Shown here: positions 1 to 8,151 of the stretch, one piece after another
Layout of the letters: each line of letters starts with the position of its first letter
How positions within the stretch are numbered: position 1 is the first letter of the stretch
NCBI GenBank assembly: GCA_963773585.1
Contig: CAVZBR010000006.1
Location: 186,001-250,000, forward strand
Source of the DNA: CAVXJN01 sp963773585
Lineage (GTDB): Bacteria; Pseudomonadota; Gammaproteobacteria; JASBUN01
Direction of reading: 5' to 3'
Length of the DNA: 64,000 nucleotides
The notes under the pieces: model-generated
Seen by the model: only the letters and a program-made list of their open reading frames with translations
The model's database searches: none
Told to the model about the DNA's origin: nothing
Translations under genes and position numbers: made by a program

Positions 1-517
1 CTTTCGCTTTCTCATACAGAAGATCGACTGCCGAGCGCAGGTAATACTCGGTCGAAGAGAGAATTGCGAACAGATAGCGGTATCCCTTGTTGAACAGCGA
101 CACCGACGCGCCGTTCGCCTCCACCATGGGAATTTCATATTTCTCGGTGACCGGGGCCATGGCCTTTGTCAAACCCGAACTGTAGGGCCCGAGCATGAAT
201 TTGACGTTGTCCTGGGAAATCAGGCGCTCCACGAGCTGCGCGCCGCGGGCGGGGGTGGATTCGTCGTCGTAGTAGACGACCTTCAGCTTATAAGTCTTGT
301 CGCCGATCTTCACGCCGCCCATTTCATTTAGGCGGGTGACGGCGAGATCGTAACCTTCTTTGGTGTACTTGCCGTTGGTCGAATATTTTCCGGTCAGCGA
401 TACGGCGGCACCCAGCACCAGTGTGTCGTCGCCTGCGGCCAAAGCGCTGGATACTGTCGCCGCCATGCCCAGCATGCTCAACCCGACAAGGAGGAACTTT
501 ATTGATTTCGCATACAT
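1..517 (-). CDS. ABC transporter substrate-binding protein, branched-chain amino-acid type (partial, cut by window edge)
   Basis: The frame runs off the left edge, so only about 172 N-terminal residues are visible. It opens with a signal peptide (MYAKSIKFLLVGLSMLG, Ala-rich cleavage region ending ALAA). The mature part then matches the start of periplasmic-binding fold type I (Peripla_BP_6, LivJ-like): VLGAAVSLTGKYS, a KEGYDLAV helix, and FMLGPYSSGLTKA, the usual ligand-pocket loop. The family delivers branched-chain amino acids, amides or urea to an inner-membrane ABC permease. The ATG at 517 has a GAGGTG ribosome site 6 bases upstream. The substrate cannot be read from this part, and any permease genes lie outside the window. 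Confidence 0.85.
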   Translation of the reverse strand, partial: MYAKSIKFLLVGLSMLGMAATVSSALAAGDDTLVLGAAVSLTGKYSTNGKYTKEGYDLAVTRLNEMGGVKIGDKTYKLKVVYYDDESTPARGAQLVERLISQDNVKFMLGPYSSGLTKAMAPVTEKYEIPMVEANGASVSLFNKGYRYLFAILSSTEYYLRSAVDLLYEKAK

Positions 518-779
518 TGTGTTCACCTCAGGGCGTTTATTGTGATTGTTGGTGTGTTTCCTGTGTCGTAGAACTACCCTTGCCTCCTCGAAACATTGCC
601 TGATGTATCAAATAGTAGGCCACGGGTATTGAAGACGGCAAGGCGAATTCTCCGCCCCATGGAGCCCTCGGCCGAAATCGCCAACAGGTTCCGGGTCAGG
701 AATTTGCAGGCCCCTCGCGTGAGATCTAAGTTCAGGCCAAGCCGCCGCACGGCGGCCCTCGAACCGGAACCGACCCGCC

Positions 780-1568
780 ATGCCCGAGCTACCCGACGTG
801 GAAACCTACAAGCGGTATATGGATGCGACCGCGCTCAAACAGAAAATCGCCCGGGTGGACGTGCCGTCGCCGTCGCTTCTAGATCATTTGACGCCGCAGA
901 GCCTCGGGCGTCATTTGAAGGGCACAACCTTTGCGCATACCCGGCGTCATGGAAAATATCTGTTCATCCAAACGGAGAACCATGGTTGGCTGGTGCTGCA
1001 TTTCGGCATGACCGGTCGGCTGGAATATGTGCGCGGCGAACATGCGCCGGCGAAAGGTACCGGGCTCGCGATCCGCTTCACGAACGGAGCCGAGCTGGCG
1101 TACATCGCACCGCGCAAACTCGGCCACATTGCGTGGACCGATGACGCCGACGCGTTCGTCGAAAGTAAACACCTCGGCCCCGATGCCATGGCAACGGACC
1201 TGGCGCAGTTTCGAGCGCTCGCCGCACAGCGTAAAGGCGCGGTCAAATCCTGGCTCATGGACCAGAAGGCGATCGCGGGCATCGGCAACGTCTACAGTGA
1301 CGAGGTTTTGCTGCGGGCGGGTGTTCATCCGCAAGCAGCAGTGCCGAAATTGGACAAGAACGCCGTTGGCGCGCTGCATCGGGCAATCAAACAAGTGTTG
1401 CAGCAAGCAATCAAAGCCAAGGCGGATCCTGAACGGATGCCGAAATCTTTTCTATTGCCGAATCGTGAGGAAGGTGCGCCCTGTCCCCGCTGCGGCGGCG
1501 AGGTCAACCGTGTCACCGCAGCGGGACGCAGTGCCTACTACTGTCCCAAATGTCAGCCCCGCCCCTGA
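780..1568 (+). CDS. Formamidopyrimidine-DNA glycosylase family protein (Fpg/Nei)
   Basis: 262 aa, close to the family length of about 270. It begins MPELPDVET, giving the catalytic N-terminal proline (Pro1 after Met removal) and the adjacent glutamate. HGKYLFIQ carries the conserved beta-hairpin lysine, FGMTGRLE the core motif, and IAGIGNVYSDEVL the helix-two-turn-helix DNA-binding segment. A C-terminal zinc finger is present (CPRCGG, then YYCPKCQ). Family members excise oxidised purines and nick the abasic site. The region before the zinc finger is shorter than in textbook MutM and lacks the usual GGSTLRDY-type stretch, so this may be a divergent Fpg/Nei paralogue. It appears to be a single gene. 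Confidence 0.88.
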   Translation: MPELPDVETYKRYMDATALKQKIARVDVPSPSLLDHLTPQSLGRHLKGTTFAHTRRHGKYLFIQTENHGWLVLHFGMTGRLEYVRGEHAPAKGTGLAIRFTNGAELAYIAPRKLGHIAWTDDADAFVESKHLGPDAMATDLAQFRALAAQRKGAVKSWLMDQKAIAGIGNVYSDEVLLRAGVHPQAAVPKLDKNAVGALHRAIKQVLQQAIKAKADPERMPKSFLLPNREEGAPCPRCGGEVNRVTAAGRSAYYCPKCQPRP

Positions 1569-1602
1569 GTACGGCCGAACTTCGGACGGAACGTACTCGA
1601 GT

Positions 1603-1815
1603 TCAGCCGCCCCGTGGGCCTTCGCCGTCCTTGCCGGTATTGACGTTACCGTCGATTTCCACCCAGACGTGCCGAGGGTTGTCCGCTGCCAACTCCCGTG
1701 CGTGCCCGAAATCGGTGCTTGCTTCTTCGTCTCGATCCTCGCGCAGATGCACAGCAATGTGATGATTCTCCGCGTACCGGATCGCGTCATCTCCGTATAG
1801 AACTACTCTGCTCAT
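1603..1815 (-). CDS. Small hypothetical protein (70 aa)
   Basis: The frame has a good ribosome site (GGAGGG, 5 bases before the ATG at 1815) and encodes an acidic soluble protein starting MSRVVLYGDDAIRYAENHH. A longer frame upstream has no ribosome site, so this internal ATG was chosen. There is no signal peptide, membrane segment or recognised domain. It converges on the DNA glycosylase gene, whose stop is 34 bases away. Its function is unknown; the alternating hydrophobic and charged pattern and the clear ribosome site are the only support for it being real. Confidence 0.5.
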   Translation of the reverse strand: MSRVVLYGDDAIRYAENHHIAVHLREDRDEEASTDFGHARELAADNPRHVWVEIDGNVNTGKDGEGPRGG

Positions 1816-2103
1816 GGCTACCCTCCGTTGTAGGCCCCTCAATTCCGCACAAGCATAGACGCCAGCCTCCCGCCCGCACGACCGGCTCACAGATTGATAC
1901 GCCTGCCGGCAGCGCATCCCGGTCGGGATCGGCAAGTTCGCAACGGGGCGATGCCGGTGCTCGGGCCCATCCGTTTGCCGGACTCGGACTCCGATTCGGG
2001 CTCGGAACCAGACCCGGATACAAGCCAGCGCCCTCTGGCCGCGTTTTCGCTCGGTGGCCTCGCCCCACCCCCCAAACGGCTAATGGCGCCTATAATCGGT
2101 ATC

Positions 2104-2152
2104 ATCGTTGCAAATGACACAATATTTGCTATTATTTCTCCAATGCAACGAT
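2104..2152 (+). promoter_or_regulatory. Promoter with flanking 9-bp inverted repeat upstream of the Xre/RES module
   Basis: A perfect 9-bp inverted repeat, ATCGTTGCA (2104-2112) and TGCAACGAT (2144-2152), brackets an AT-rich promoter: TTGCAA (2108-2113), 16-bp spacer, TATTAT (2130-2135). The left arm covers the -35 box and the right arm sits around the expected transcript start. This is a good layout for autorepression by the downstream Xre-type antitoxin. A separate TATAAT occurs at 2091-2096. Confidence 0.55.
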
Positions 2153-2165
2153 CAAGGGGCCGACC

Positions 2166-2522
2166 ATGACCGCCCAACCCGCACTCCAACCGGATCGCAA
2201 AGAAACATTGCGAAAAGCGTTGCTCAACGCCGGCAAGGCGCTTGGAATTCCCCAGGCGGAGCTTGGCACCGTTGTCGGCCGTGACCGCAGCGCCTTATAT
2301 CGAGGGTTTGACCCGGCCAGCAAACCGGGCGAACTCGCCCTGCTGCTGATCCGCGCCTACCGCAGTCTATATGTATTGGTGGGCGGCGCCCCGGCCGACA
2401 TGCGCCACTGGATGCATACCGAAAATCATCATACCGGCGGCGTACCTGCCGAACAGATCAAATCCGTGCAGGGTTTGGTACGGGTGGTCGAATACCTCGA
2501 TGCCATGCGCGGCAAGGTGTAG
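2166..2522 (+). CDS. Xre/MbcA/ParS-type antitoxin (DUF2384)
   Basis: 118 aa. An N-terminal helix-turn-helix (AGKALGIPQAELGTVVGRD, roughly residues 20-40) is followed by the short DUF2384 toxin-binding region (residues about 60-115, including the YVLVGG and MRHWMHTEN stretches). This is the classic first gene of a Res-Xre pair: it neutralises the RES toxin and represses its own promoter. Its TAG stop shares one base with the GTG start of the toxin gene, so translation is probably coupled. The 9-bp inverted repeat around the promoter is a likely operator. Confidence 0.8.
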   Translation: MTAQPALQPDRKETLRKALLNAGKALGIPQAELGTVVGRDRSALYRGFDPASKPGELALLLIRAYRSLYVLVGGAPADMRHWMHTENHHTGGVPAEQIKSVQGLVRVVEYLDAMRGKV

Positions 2523-3271
2523 TGGATATCTGGGAAGCTTGTGCCGGACAGGTACAGCCGGAATCCCTGACGGGGACCGCGATTCGCGTGGTCGAAAGCC
2601 AGGAACAAATCGCCACCAATTCCCTGGTGGACGATCTGGCGGAACAGGCACTGCTGGAGTCGTTGCTGGAGAACGCCAAACCGAACGCCCGCGCGGCAAC
2701 GCAACGCCTGCACTACCTACTCGCCACGCCGTTTCGATATCCGCCCCTGCGCCACGGTTCGCGCTTCGGCGGCCCTAATCAACCGAGTCTGTTCTATGCC
2801 TCCGTCGAACTTCGCACCGCTTTGGCGGAAACCGCCTATTACCGACTCGTGTTCTGGAACGGCATGGCACTGCCGCCCCCGAGCGGCAAACTCGTCACCG
2901 CCCATACCGTATTCGGCGCCGCCTATGCCAGCGATCACGGCTTGCGCCTGCAAAACCCGCCCTTCGCCGCCTTCACGAAGCAGATCGCAAACTCCGCCCG
3001 CTACAGCGACAGCCAACTACTGGGACAACACATGCGCGATGCCGGCATCGAAGCATTCCAATATCCGTCGGCGCGCGACAACCAGCGAGGAATCAACGTC
3101 GCACTGTTCAACCCGGCAGCTTTGAAGAAATCGAAACCCACGTTTCAACAAGCTTGGCTATGCGACACCGACGGCGAACGGGTGATGTTCTACAGCACGG
3201 AAGAATCGACCCTGGTATTCCCGACGGAGACATTTCTGGTGGCGGGAAAATTGCCGCAACCAGCGCCGTAA
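2522..3271 (+). CDS. RES-family toxin (NAD+-degrading)
   Basis: 249 aa, starting at a GTG that overlaps the antitoxin stop by one base. The RES domain fills roughly residues 55-235: RHGSRFGGPNQPSLFYAS holds the conserved Arg and Tyr region, TALAET the conserved Glu, and FQYPSAR the conserved Ser region. RES toxins such as MbcT deplete NAD+ by phosphorolysis or hydrolysis when the Xre partner is lost. Key positions are present, so the toxin looks intact. It is somewhat longer than minimal RES proteins (150-230 aa) because of an N-terminal helical extension. No mobile element is visible beside it. Confidence 0.82.
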   Translation: MDIWEACAGQVQPESLTGTAIRVVESQEQIATNSLVDDLAEQALLESLLENAKPNARAATQRLHYLLATPFRYPPLRHGSRFGGPNQPSLFYASVELRTALAETAYYRLVFWNGMALPPPSGKLVTAHTVFGAAYASDHGLRLQNPPFAAFTKQIANSARYSDSQLLGQHMRDAGIEAFQYPSARDNQRGINVALFNPAALKKSKPTFQQAWLCDTDGERVMFYSTEESTLVFPTETFLVAGKLPQPAP

Positions 3272-3644
3272 GCTGTATCCAATCGCGTGTGCTGCGCGGG
3301 TTTTTCCGACCCCGGGCACTCGATCGCGGCTGCTCCCAACGAGCGTCTTCGATGCCCGCCAAAACAGTCATCCCTCAAGGCGTACAAACGTCGATTGCGT
3401 CGCACCGCTGCGGATCAACTCCACGCGCTGAACGGCTAATCACACTCAGTCGAAGCCCGGTCCGGGCGGCCGTATGACCGACGACACCATATAGCCATAG
3501 AGTTGGGCGCGCGCTCCGGTCACCGATCGCCGCAATTGGGTCCAGGGGCCGGAAGCCCTCGGTACGAGCGGGCAATTGCGGCTGCCGATCTGACACCTGG
3601 GACCGATCCAGTCACGCCGGACTCCGTGCAAACCCGGGCTTCAT
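3272..3644. other. Intergenic stretch, no gene recognised
   Basis: 373 bases between the convergent RES toxin and arsC genes. Short open frames exist on both strands, but none has a ribosome site together with a recognisable product. No strong terminator hairpin was seen. Confidence 0.4.
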
Positions 3645-4094
3645 TCACGCGATTGGTTCCCGGGCGGCGCGAGCGCGTTGCACGGTGACCCAAAGGCGCA
3701 TGCGTTCCCGAATCTCACCGCGTATGCGGCGAAACTGACGCAGGACTTCTTCATCGGCTCCGCGCGCGGCGGCCGGATCGTCGAAGCTCCAGTGGATACG
3801 CTCGATATCGCCGGGGAAAGCGGGGCAGTTGTCGCGCGCCCGGTCGCAAACGGTAATGACATAGTCGAAGCGCCGTCCGACGAACTCGCGCAGGTCCTTG
3901 CTGTGCAGTCCGCTCACGTCGACGCCCAGTTCCTGTAAGACCTGCTCCGTGAACGGGTGAACGCCTTTCGGATCGGTACCGGCGCTGAAGGCCGCAAAGT
4001 CTTCCCCGCCGAAATGACGCAAGAAAGCCTCCGCCATTTGTGATCGGCAGGAGTTTCCCGTGCATAGGAAAAGAACGCGCATTGGATATTGCAT
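3645..4094 (-). CDS. arsC: Arsenate reductase, thioredoxin-coupled (LMW phosphatase type), first copy
   Basis: 149 aa. The phosphatase-like loop is CTGNSCRS with the nucleophilic Cys at residue 11. The paired redox cysteines of the thioredoxin-dependent ArsC family follow at VCDRARDNCPAF, and HWSFDDPAA carries the Asp-Pro acid loop. The enzyme reduces As(V) to As(III) in the cytoplasm for export by Acr3. It is transcribed away from arsR, so both probably share the AT-rich control region at 4095-4165. The ATG at 4094 has a GGGG ribosome-site remnant; Met5 is an alternative start. A second, clearly different arsC lies in the facing operon at 5012. Confidence 0.9.
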   Translation of the reverse strand: MQYPMRVLFLCTGNSCRSQMAEAFLRHFGGEDFAAFSAGTDPKGVHPFTEQVLQELGVDVSGLHSKDLREFVGRRFDYVITVCDRARDNCPAFPGDIERIHWSFDDPAAARGADEEVLRQFRRIRGEIRERMRLWVTVQRARAAREPIA

Positions 4095-4117
4095 AGAACC
4101 CCAGCCAAAGTGTCTAT

Positions 4118-4158
4118 TGTTATATTCGGTTGACAGTATATACGGAGCAAGATATATT
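4118..4158 (+). promoter_or_regulatory. arsR promoter region
   Basis: TTGACA (4130-4135), exactly 17 bases, then TATATT (4153-4158) makes a near-consensus sigma-70 promoter only 7 bases before the ATG at 4166. A second candidate upstream is an extended -10, TGTTATATT (4118-4126). ATAT-rich sequence across the region is typical of ArsR operators. Confidence 0.55.
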
Positions 4159-4165
4159 GCAAAAC

Positions 4166-4519
4166 ATGAATATATCGTCCGGATCGTTTTTCGCGGCCTT
4201 GGCGCATCCGATGCGCCTTCGGTCCGTGGTATTGCTCACCAAAGAAGCCGAACTCTGCGTGTGCGAATTGACCCATGCGCTGGACGCGGCTCAGCCTACT
4301 GTCTCCCGGCATCTGGCACAGTTGCGGGAAGCCGGCATCGTGCTCGATCGACGCCAGGGTCTGTGGATCTATTACCGCCTGCATCCGGACTTGCCCCAGT
4401 GGGCACATGAAGTTTTAAGCGCGACCGCGAACGGCCTATCCGACAGCAAACCTTTTGCCGCCGACCGCGACGCGTTGACCGAAATGCCCAATCGGCCCGG
4501 CGCACGCTGCTGTGCCTGA
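4166..4519 (+). CDS. arsR: ArsR-family As(III)-responsive repressor
   Basis: 117 aa from the ATG at 4166. Winged-helix fold: FFAALAHPMRLR opens the domain, the metal site ELCVCEL gives the Cys-x-Cys As(III) ligands, and AAQPTVSRHLAQLREAGIV is the recognition helix. It should repress the operon until As(III) binds. The open frame extends upstream to a TTG at 4130, but that TTG is part of the -35 box. A TTG at 4157 has GGAG at 4144-4147 and is an alternative start. The protein ends in a vicinal cysteine tail (RCCA). The first gene of arsR-arsI-arsC-acr3. Confidence 0.88.
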   Translation: MNISSGSFFAALAHPMRLRSVVLLTKEAELCVCELTHALDAAQPTVSRHLAQLREAGIVLDRRQGLWIYYRLHPDLPQWAHEVLSATANGLSDSKPFAADRDALTEMPNRPGARCCA

Positions 4520-4563
4520 CACCCTCTGATGCAGATGCCCTCTGAAGAAAAGGAAGCCTGTCC

Positions 4564-5004
4564 ATGAGCCGCTTTCACATTCACATTGCAGTCGATGATC
4601 TGGAGCGCAACATCGCCTTCTATTCCGCCATGTTCGGAGTATTGCCGGCGGTGGTGAAGTCGGACTACGCGAAATGGGATTTGAGCGATCCCAAAGTGAA
4701 TTTCGCCATTTCCACCCGCGGCCGTACACCCGGCGTGGACCATGTGGGGATTCAGTCGGAGTCGGAGGATGAACTGGCGGCCGTGCGCGCACGTCTGGAC
4801 GCGGCCGGTCTGGCAGGCATCGAGCAAGAGAACACCACCTGTTGTTACGCGCGCTCGGACAAGTACTGGGTCGTCGATCCGCAAGGTATTGCCTGGGAAA
4901 CATTCCATACCCTTGGGAGGGCGCCCATGTTCGATGAAACCCCGAAGCAGGACTCCGCGTCGGGCGCCTGCTGTACGCCCGACCTGTCAGATTGCTGCAA
5001 CTGA
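4564..5004 (+). CDS. arsI: ArsI/CadI-family vicinal-oxygen-chelate metalloenzyme
   Basis: 146 aa of the glyoxalase/VOC fold. HIHIAVDDLERNIAFYSAMF opens the domain (His metal ligand), PGVDHVGIQ gives the second His, and ENTTCCYARSDKYWVVDP holds the Cys-Cys pair that binds trivalent organoarsenicals in ArsI C-As lyases; WETFH carries the terminal Glu ligand. ArsI demethylates methylarsenite; CadI relatives respond to cadmium. The ars-operon setting favours arsenic. It ends in a cysteine-rich tail (GACCTPDLSDCCN) with four more cysteines. The start codon has an AGGAAG-type ribosome site. Confidence 0.85.
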   Translation: MSRFHIHIAVDDLERNIAFYSAMFGVLPAVVKSDYAKWDLSDPKVNFAISTRGRTPGVDHVGIQSESEDELAAVRARLDAAGLAGIEQENTTCCYARSDKYWVVDPQGIAWETFHTLGRAPMFDETPKQDSASGACCTPDLSDCCN

Positions 5005-5011
5005 GAAAACG

Positions 5012-5470
5012 ATGATGAATCTTTTGTTCCTGTGTACCGGCAACTCGTGTCGCTCGCAAATGGCCGAGGGCTGGGCCAAGCAATTGGCACCGGCGTGGCT
5101 CCATGTCGACTCCGCCGGCATCGAAGCCCATGGCAAGAATCCGCGCGCCATCGCAGTAATGGCCGAGGCGGACATCGACATTGCCTCCCAGGAGTCGACC
5201 AAGCTCACCGACGCCATGATCGACTGGGCGGATTATGTGGTGACCGTTTGCGGGCACGCCGACGAGATGTGTCCGACTCTGCCGCCGAATACACGCAAGG
5301 AACATTGGCCCCTGGACGATCCGGCCAAGGCGGCCGGCAGCGAAGAAGAAATCATCGCCATGTTTCGCGCAACCCGCGACGACGTACGCCGCCGTGTCGA
5401 AGGGCTGATCGAACGCTTTTCCAAAACGGTGTCGGCCAATACGTTGCGGGAAGGGGAAACCGTGCGATGA
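5012..5470 (+). CDS. arsC: Arsenate reductase, thioredoxin-coupled, second copy
   Basis: 152 aa, starting at the first of two ATGs (5012, 5015). The loop CTGNSCRS is near the N-terminus, with VCGHADEMCPTLP supplying the second and third redox cysteines and HWPLDDPAKA the acid loop. Same reaction as the divergent copy (As(V) to As(III)), but sequence identity outside the motifs is modest, so this is not a recent duplication. It lies 7 bases after arsI, and its TGA overlaps the acr3 start as ATGA, which indicates translational coupling of reduction and export. Confidence 0.9.
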   Translation: MMNLLFLCTGNSCRSQMAEGWAKQLAPAWLHVDSAGIEAHGKNPRAIAVMAEADIDIASQESTKLTDAMIDWADYVVTVCGHADEMCPTLPPNTRKEHWPLDDPAKAAGSEEEIIAMFRATRDDVRRRVEGLIERFSKTVSANTLREGETVR

Positions 5471-6591
5471 GCGTGCAGTGCCAAGTGACGGCAAAGCGCT
5501 CAGCGGGTGCCAGGATGGGACTGTTCGAACGCTATCTCACCCTCTGGGTGGGCTTGTGCATCGTCGCCGGCATTGTCCTCGGCCATGGCCTCCCGAACCT
5601 GTTCCAGGCCATTGGCAAAATCGAGATTGCGCAGGTCAATCTGCCGGTGGCAGCGCTGATCTGGTTGATGATCATCCCCATGTTGCTGAAGATCGACCTG
5701 CACGCGCTCGCCGGCGTTGCCCAGTACTGGCGCGGCGTCGGTGTCACGTTGTTCGTCAACTGGGCCATCAAGCCCTTTTCCATGGCCTTGCTCGCGTGGC
5801 TGTTCATCGGCGGGCTGTTTCGTCCGTGGCTGCCCGCTGCACAAATCGACTCCTATATCGCCGGGCTGATCCTGTTGGCGGCCGCGCCGTGCACTGCGAT
5901 GGTGTTCGTGTGGAGCCGGCTGAGCGACGGCGAACCACACTTCACGCTGACACAAGTCGCACTCAACGACACCATCATGGTGTTCGCCTTCGCGCCCATC
6001 GTCGGCCTGCTGCTGGGCCTTTCCGCGATCACGGTACCTTGGGATACATTGTTCTTGTCAGTGGTGCTGTACATCGTGGCGCCGCTTTTCGTCGCGCAAC
6101 TCTGGCGCAGCCGGCTATTGCGGAGTGACCATGGCGAGGAGCGCTTGCAGCGTACTTTGAAGGTCTTGCACCCCTGGTCGCTGGGCGCGCTGCTGGCGAC
6201 GTTGATCCTGTTGTTCGGTTTCCAAGGCGAGCAGATCCTCGCACAGCCGTTAGTAATCGCCCTGCTCGCCGTGCCCATCCTCATTCAGGTGTTCTTCAAC
6301 TCGGGTCTTGCCTATCTGCTCAATCGCGCCGTGCGTTCGCCCCATTGCGTGGCCGGCCCCTCCGCCTTGATCGGCGCCAGCAACTTCTTTGAACTCGCAG
6401 TCGCGACGGCGATCGCCCTGTTCGGTTTTCAGTCAGGCGCGGCGTTGGCGACTGTCGTGGGTGTACTGATCGAGGTGCCCGTCATGCTGGGTGCGGTGGC
6501 GGTCGTAAACCGCACGCGCGGCTGGTACGAGCGACGTGAAGGCGTGGTGCCGCAGGCGCAATGCTGCCCTGCGGACGCCCAAGTGCGCTGA
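5467..6591 (+). CDS. acr3: Arsenite efflux permease, ACR3 family
   Basis: 374 aa with about ten hydrophobic segments, beginning at an ATG that overlaps the arsC stop by 4 bp. The ACR3 signature LLAAAPCTAMVFVWS contains the conserved cysteine needed for As(OH)3 transport, and LIGASNFFELAVA is the second family motif. The protein sits in the inner membrane and exports arsenite using the proton motive force. The open frame extends far upstream inside arsC, but the overlapping ATG is the natural start. The cytoplasmic C-terminal tail carries a Cys-Cys pair (QAQCCPAD). Last gene of the operon. Confidence 0.93.
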   Translation: MSVQCQVTAKRSAGARMGLFERYLTLWVGLCIVAGIVLGHGLPNLFQAIGKIEIAQVNLPVAALIWLMIIPMLLKIDLHALAGVAQYWRGVGVTLFVNWAIKPFSMALLAWLFIGGLFRPWLPAAQIDSYIAGLILLAAAPCTAMVFVWSRLSDGEPHFTLTQVALNDTIMVFAFAPIVGLLLGLSAITVPWDTLFLSVVLYIVAPLFVAQLWRSRLLRSDHGEERLQRTLKVLHPWSLGALLATLILLFGFQGEQILAQPLVIALLAVPILIQVFFNSGLAYLLNRAVRSPHCVAGPSALIGASNFFELAVATAIALFGFQSGAALATVVGVLIEVPVMLGAVAVVNRTRGWYERREGVVPQAQCCPADAQVR

Positions 6592-7144
6592 ATAGCCCGG
6601 CGAGTATCCAGCCCAGGCCGCGCGATGGCCAACTCGGGTCTCAACCGGCCCCTCACGGGGTCGGAGTGGGTTGCTTGCCGATATTAACGATAAACTGTTT
6701 TCACCCCGGTTTTTAAACGGCACCGGCAAAGGGCTCGGTGACCGATCCTGATCGATTCCATTTTCGTTGGTCACCGGCTCCTTCGATTTGACTCTGCAAG
6801 ACTATGGCGTGGATGCAAACAACCTACACAGCCGCATACCCCGTCGACAAACGTTCAAATTTAACTATGAATTAATGAACGAACGTTGTTCGCAATACTG
6901 TCAACTGAGAAGTTAAAGGGTCGTCGTCGGCGTTTGGCCGATTTTCGGACGACGGCACCCGGTGGCATGACCGTGCGCACCACCCAACGGCCTCAGCGAT
7001 ACGGCCGCATCACGCGAGCCTCGCCGTCTCGGCGCTACCCACAACGCTACGTGGTGCGGACACGGTCCCTGCACTCACTGACTGCAATTGTGCGCTCCCA
7101 AACGACTCAGACCTACACAAAGAAATAGCGGAGGACAAAACCTC
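6592..7144. other. Intergenic stretch with inverted repeats, no gene recognised
   Basis: 553 bases between acr3 and the hydrolase gene. It holds an 8-bp inverted repeat, CGGTGACC (6736-6743) and GGTCACCG (6769-6776), that could fold in the acr3 3' region, and a small dyad CGAAC-GTT-GTTCG (6880-6892) in an AT-rich patch that may belong to the promoter of the next gene. No credible coding frame was seen. Confidence 0.4.
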
Positions 7145-7837
7145 ATGGGCGACATGATCAAAGGCTCGCGCCCCGATGGCGAGGCGTTCAACGGCTACCT
7201 CGCCGAACCCGAAGCAGGAAACACAGCACCTGGGATCGTGGTGATCCAGGAATGGTGGGGGCTGAACAACCAGATCAAGGGCGTCGCACACCAGCTCGCG
7301 GCAGCGGGTTACCGCGCCCTGGTGCCGGATCTGTATCGCGGCAAATTGGCACTGGAGGTCAACGAAGCCGAGCACATGATGAATGACCTCGACTTTGCCG
7401 ATGCCGCCGGCCAGGACATTCGGGGTGCGGTCCAGTACCTGAAAACCACTGGCAGCCGGCGCGTCGGCGCCACCGGCTTTTGTATGGGTGGCGCTTTGGC
7501 AGTGCTCGCCTCGGTGTTCGTGCCCGAACTGGATACCGCGGTCATTTGGTACGGATACCCGCCATTGGAATATGTCGATGCCAGCAAGATCAAGGCACCG
7601 CTCATGGGTCACTGGGGGACCGAAGACGATGTCTTCCCCATCAGCGGCGTCGATAAGCTGGAGCAGAAACTCATCGAGGCCGGTGTGGATTACACCTTCC
7701 ACCGCTATACAGCGAAGCACGCCTTTGCCAACGAGCACTCTGACGAGAAGAACCTGCCCTATCTGCAGTACAACGCCGCCGCTGCCGATTTGGCCTGGGA
7801 ACGGACGATGGAATTCCTGCGCACACATCTCGGCTGA
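7145..7837 (+). CDS. Dienelactone hydrolase family protein
   Basis: 230 aa alpha/beta hydrolase. The catalytic triad of the family is visible: Cys in GFCMGGAL (nucleophile elbow), Asp in WGTEDDVFP and His in KHAFAN. IVVIQEWWGLN is the family's oxyanion-side motif. Family members hydrolyse dienelactones or related esters in the cytoplasm; the physiological substrate here is unknown. The ATG at 7145 follows a clean GGAGG (7130-7134). No aromatic-degradation genes are nearby, so a general esterase role is as likely as ring-cleavage metabolism. Transcription converges on the LysR gene. Confidence 0.85.
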   Translation: MGDMIKGSRPDGEAFNGYLAEPEAGNTAPGIVVIQEWWGLNNQIKGVAHQLAAAGYRALVPDLYRGKLALEVNEAEHMMNDLDFADAAGQDIRGAVQYLKTTGSRRVGATGFCMGGALAVLASVFVPELDTAVIWYGYPPLEYVDASKIKAPLMGHWGTEDDVFPISGVDKLEQKLIEAGVDYTFHRYTAKHAFANEHSDEKNLPYLQYNAAAADLAWERTMEFLRTHLG

Positions 7838-8151
7838 TCCGTCGTCTCGCTCTTCCAGACTTGCCAGCGGACACGGAACGGTCCTCCAACGGCCGCCCGG
7901 CTCGGATGTGGCGTTGGCTGAAGCGACTCGCCAGCGACGGGGAGGAGATGACTACCAGGCAGCCACCCTGCCGACGCAGTCTCGCGTCCAGTCGTACGCC
8001 ATTTGCAAAAGCAGTAGACCTATTTTCTCGGTATCCGCTTGAACCGGCACAGCAGACACGGTGATTTCTTATACAGGCCCCGGGCCGCCCGCAACTCACG
8101 CACGCAATCCGAGACCCCGTTGCCTTGAGATCTGTACCGGTTTGCACACTA
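7838..8151. other. Intergenic stretch between convergent genes, nothing recognised
   Basis: 314 bases separating the hydrolase stop from the LysR stop. Open frames here lack ribosome sites and recognisable motifs, and no T-tailed terminator stands out. Confidence 0.35.

Noticed and set aside
4130..4165. ArsR start at the TTG at 4130
   Set aside because: That TTG is the first part of the TTGACA -35 box and has no ribosome site.
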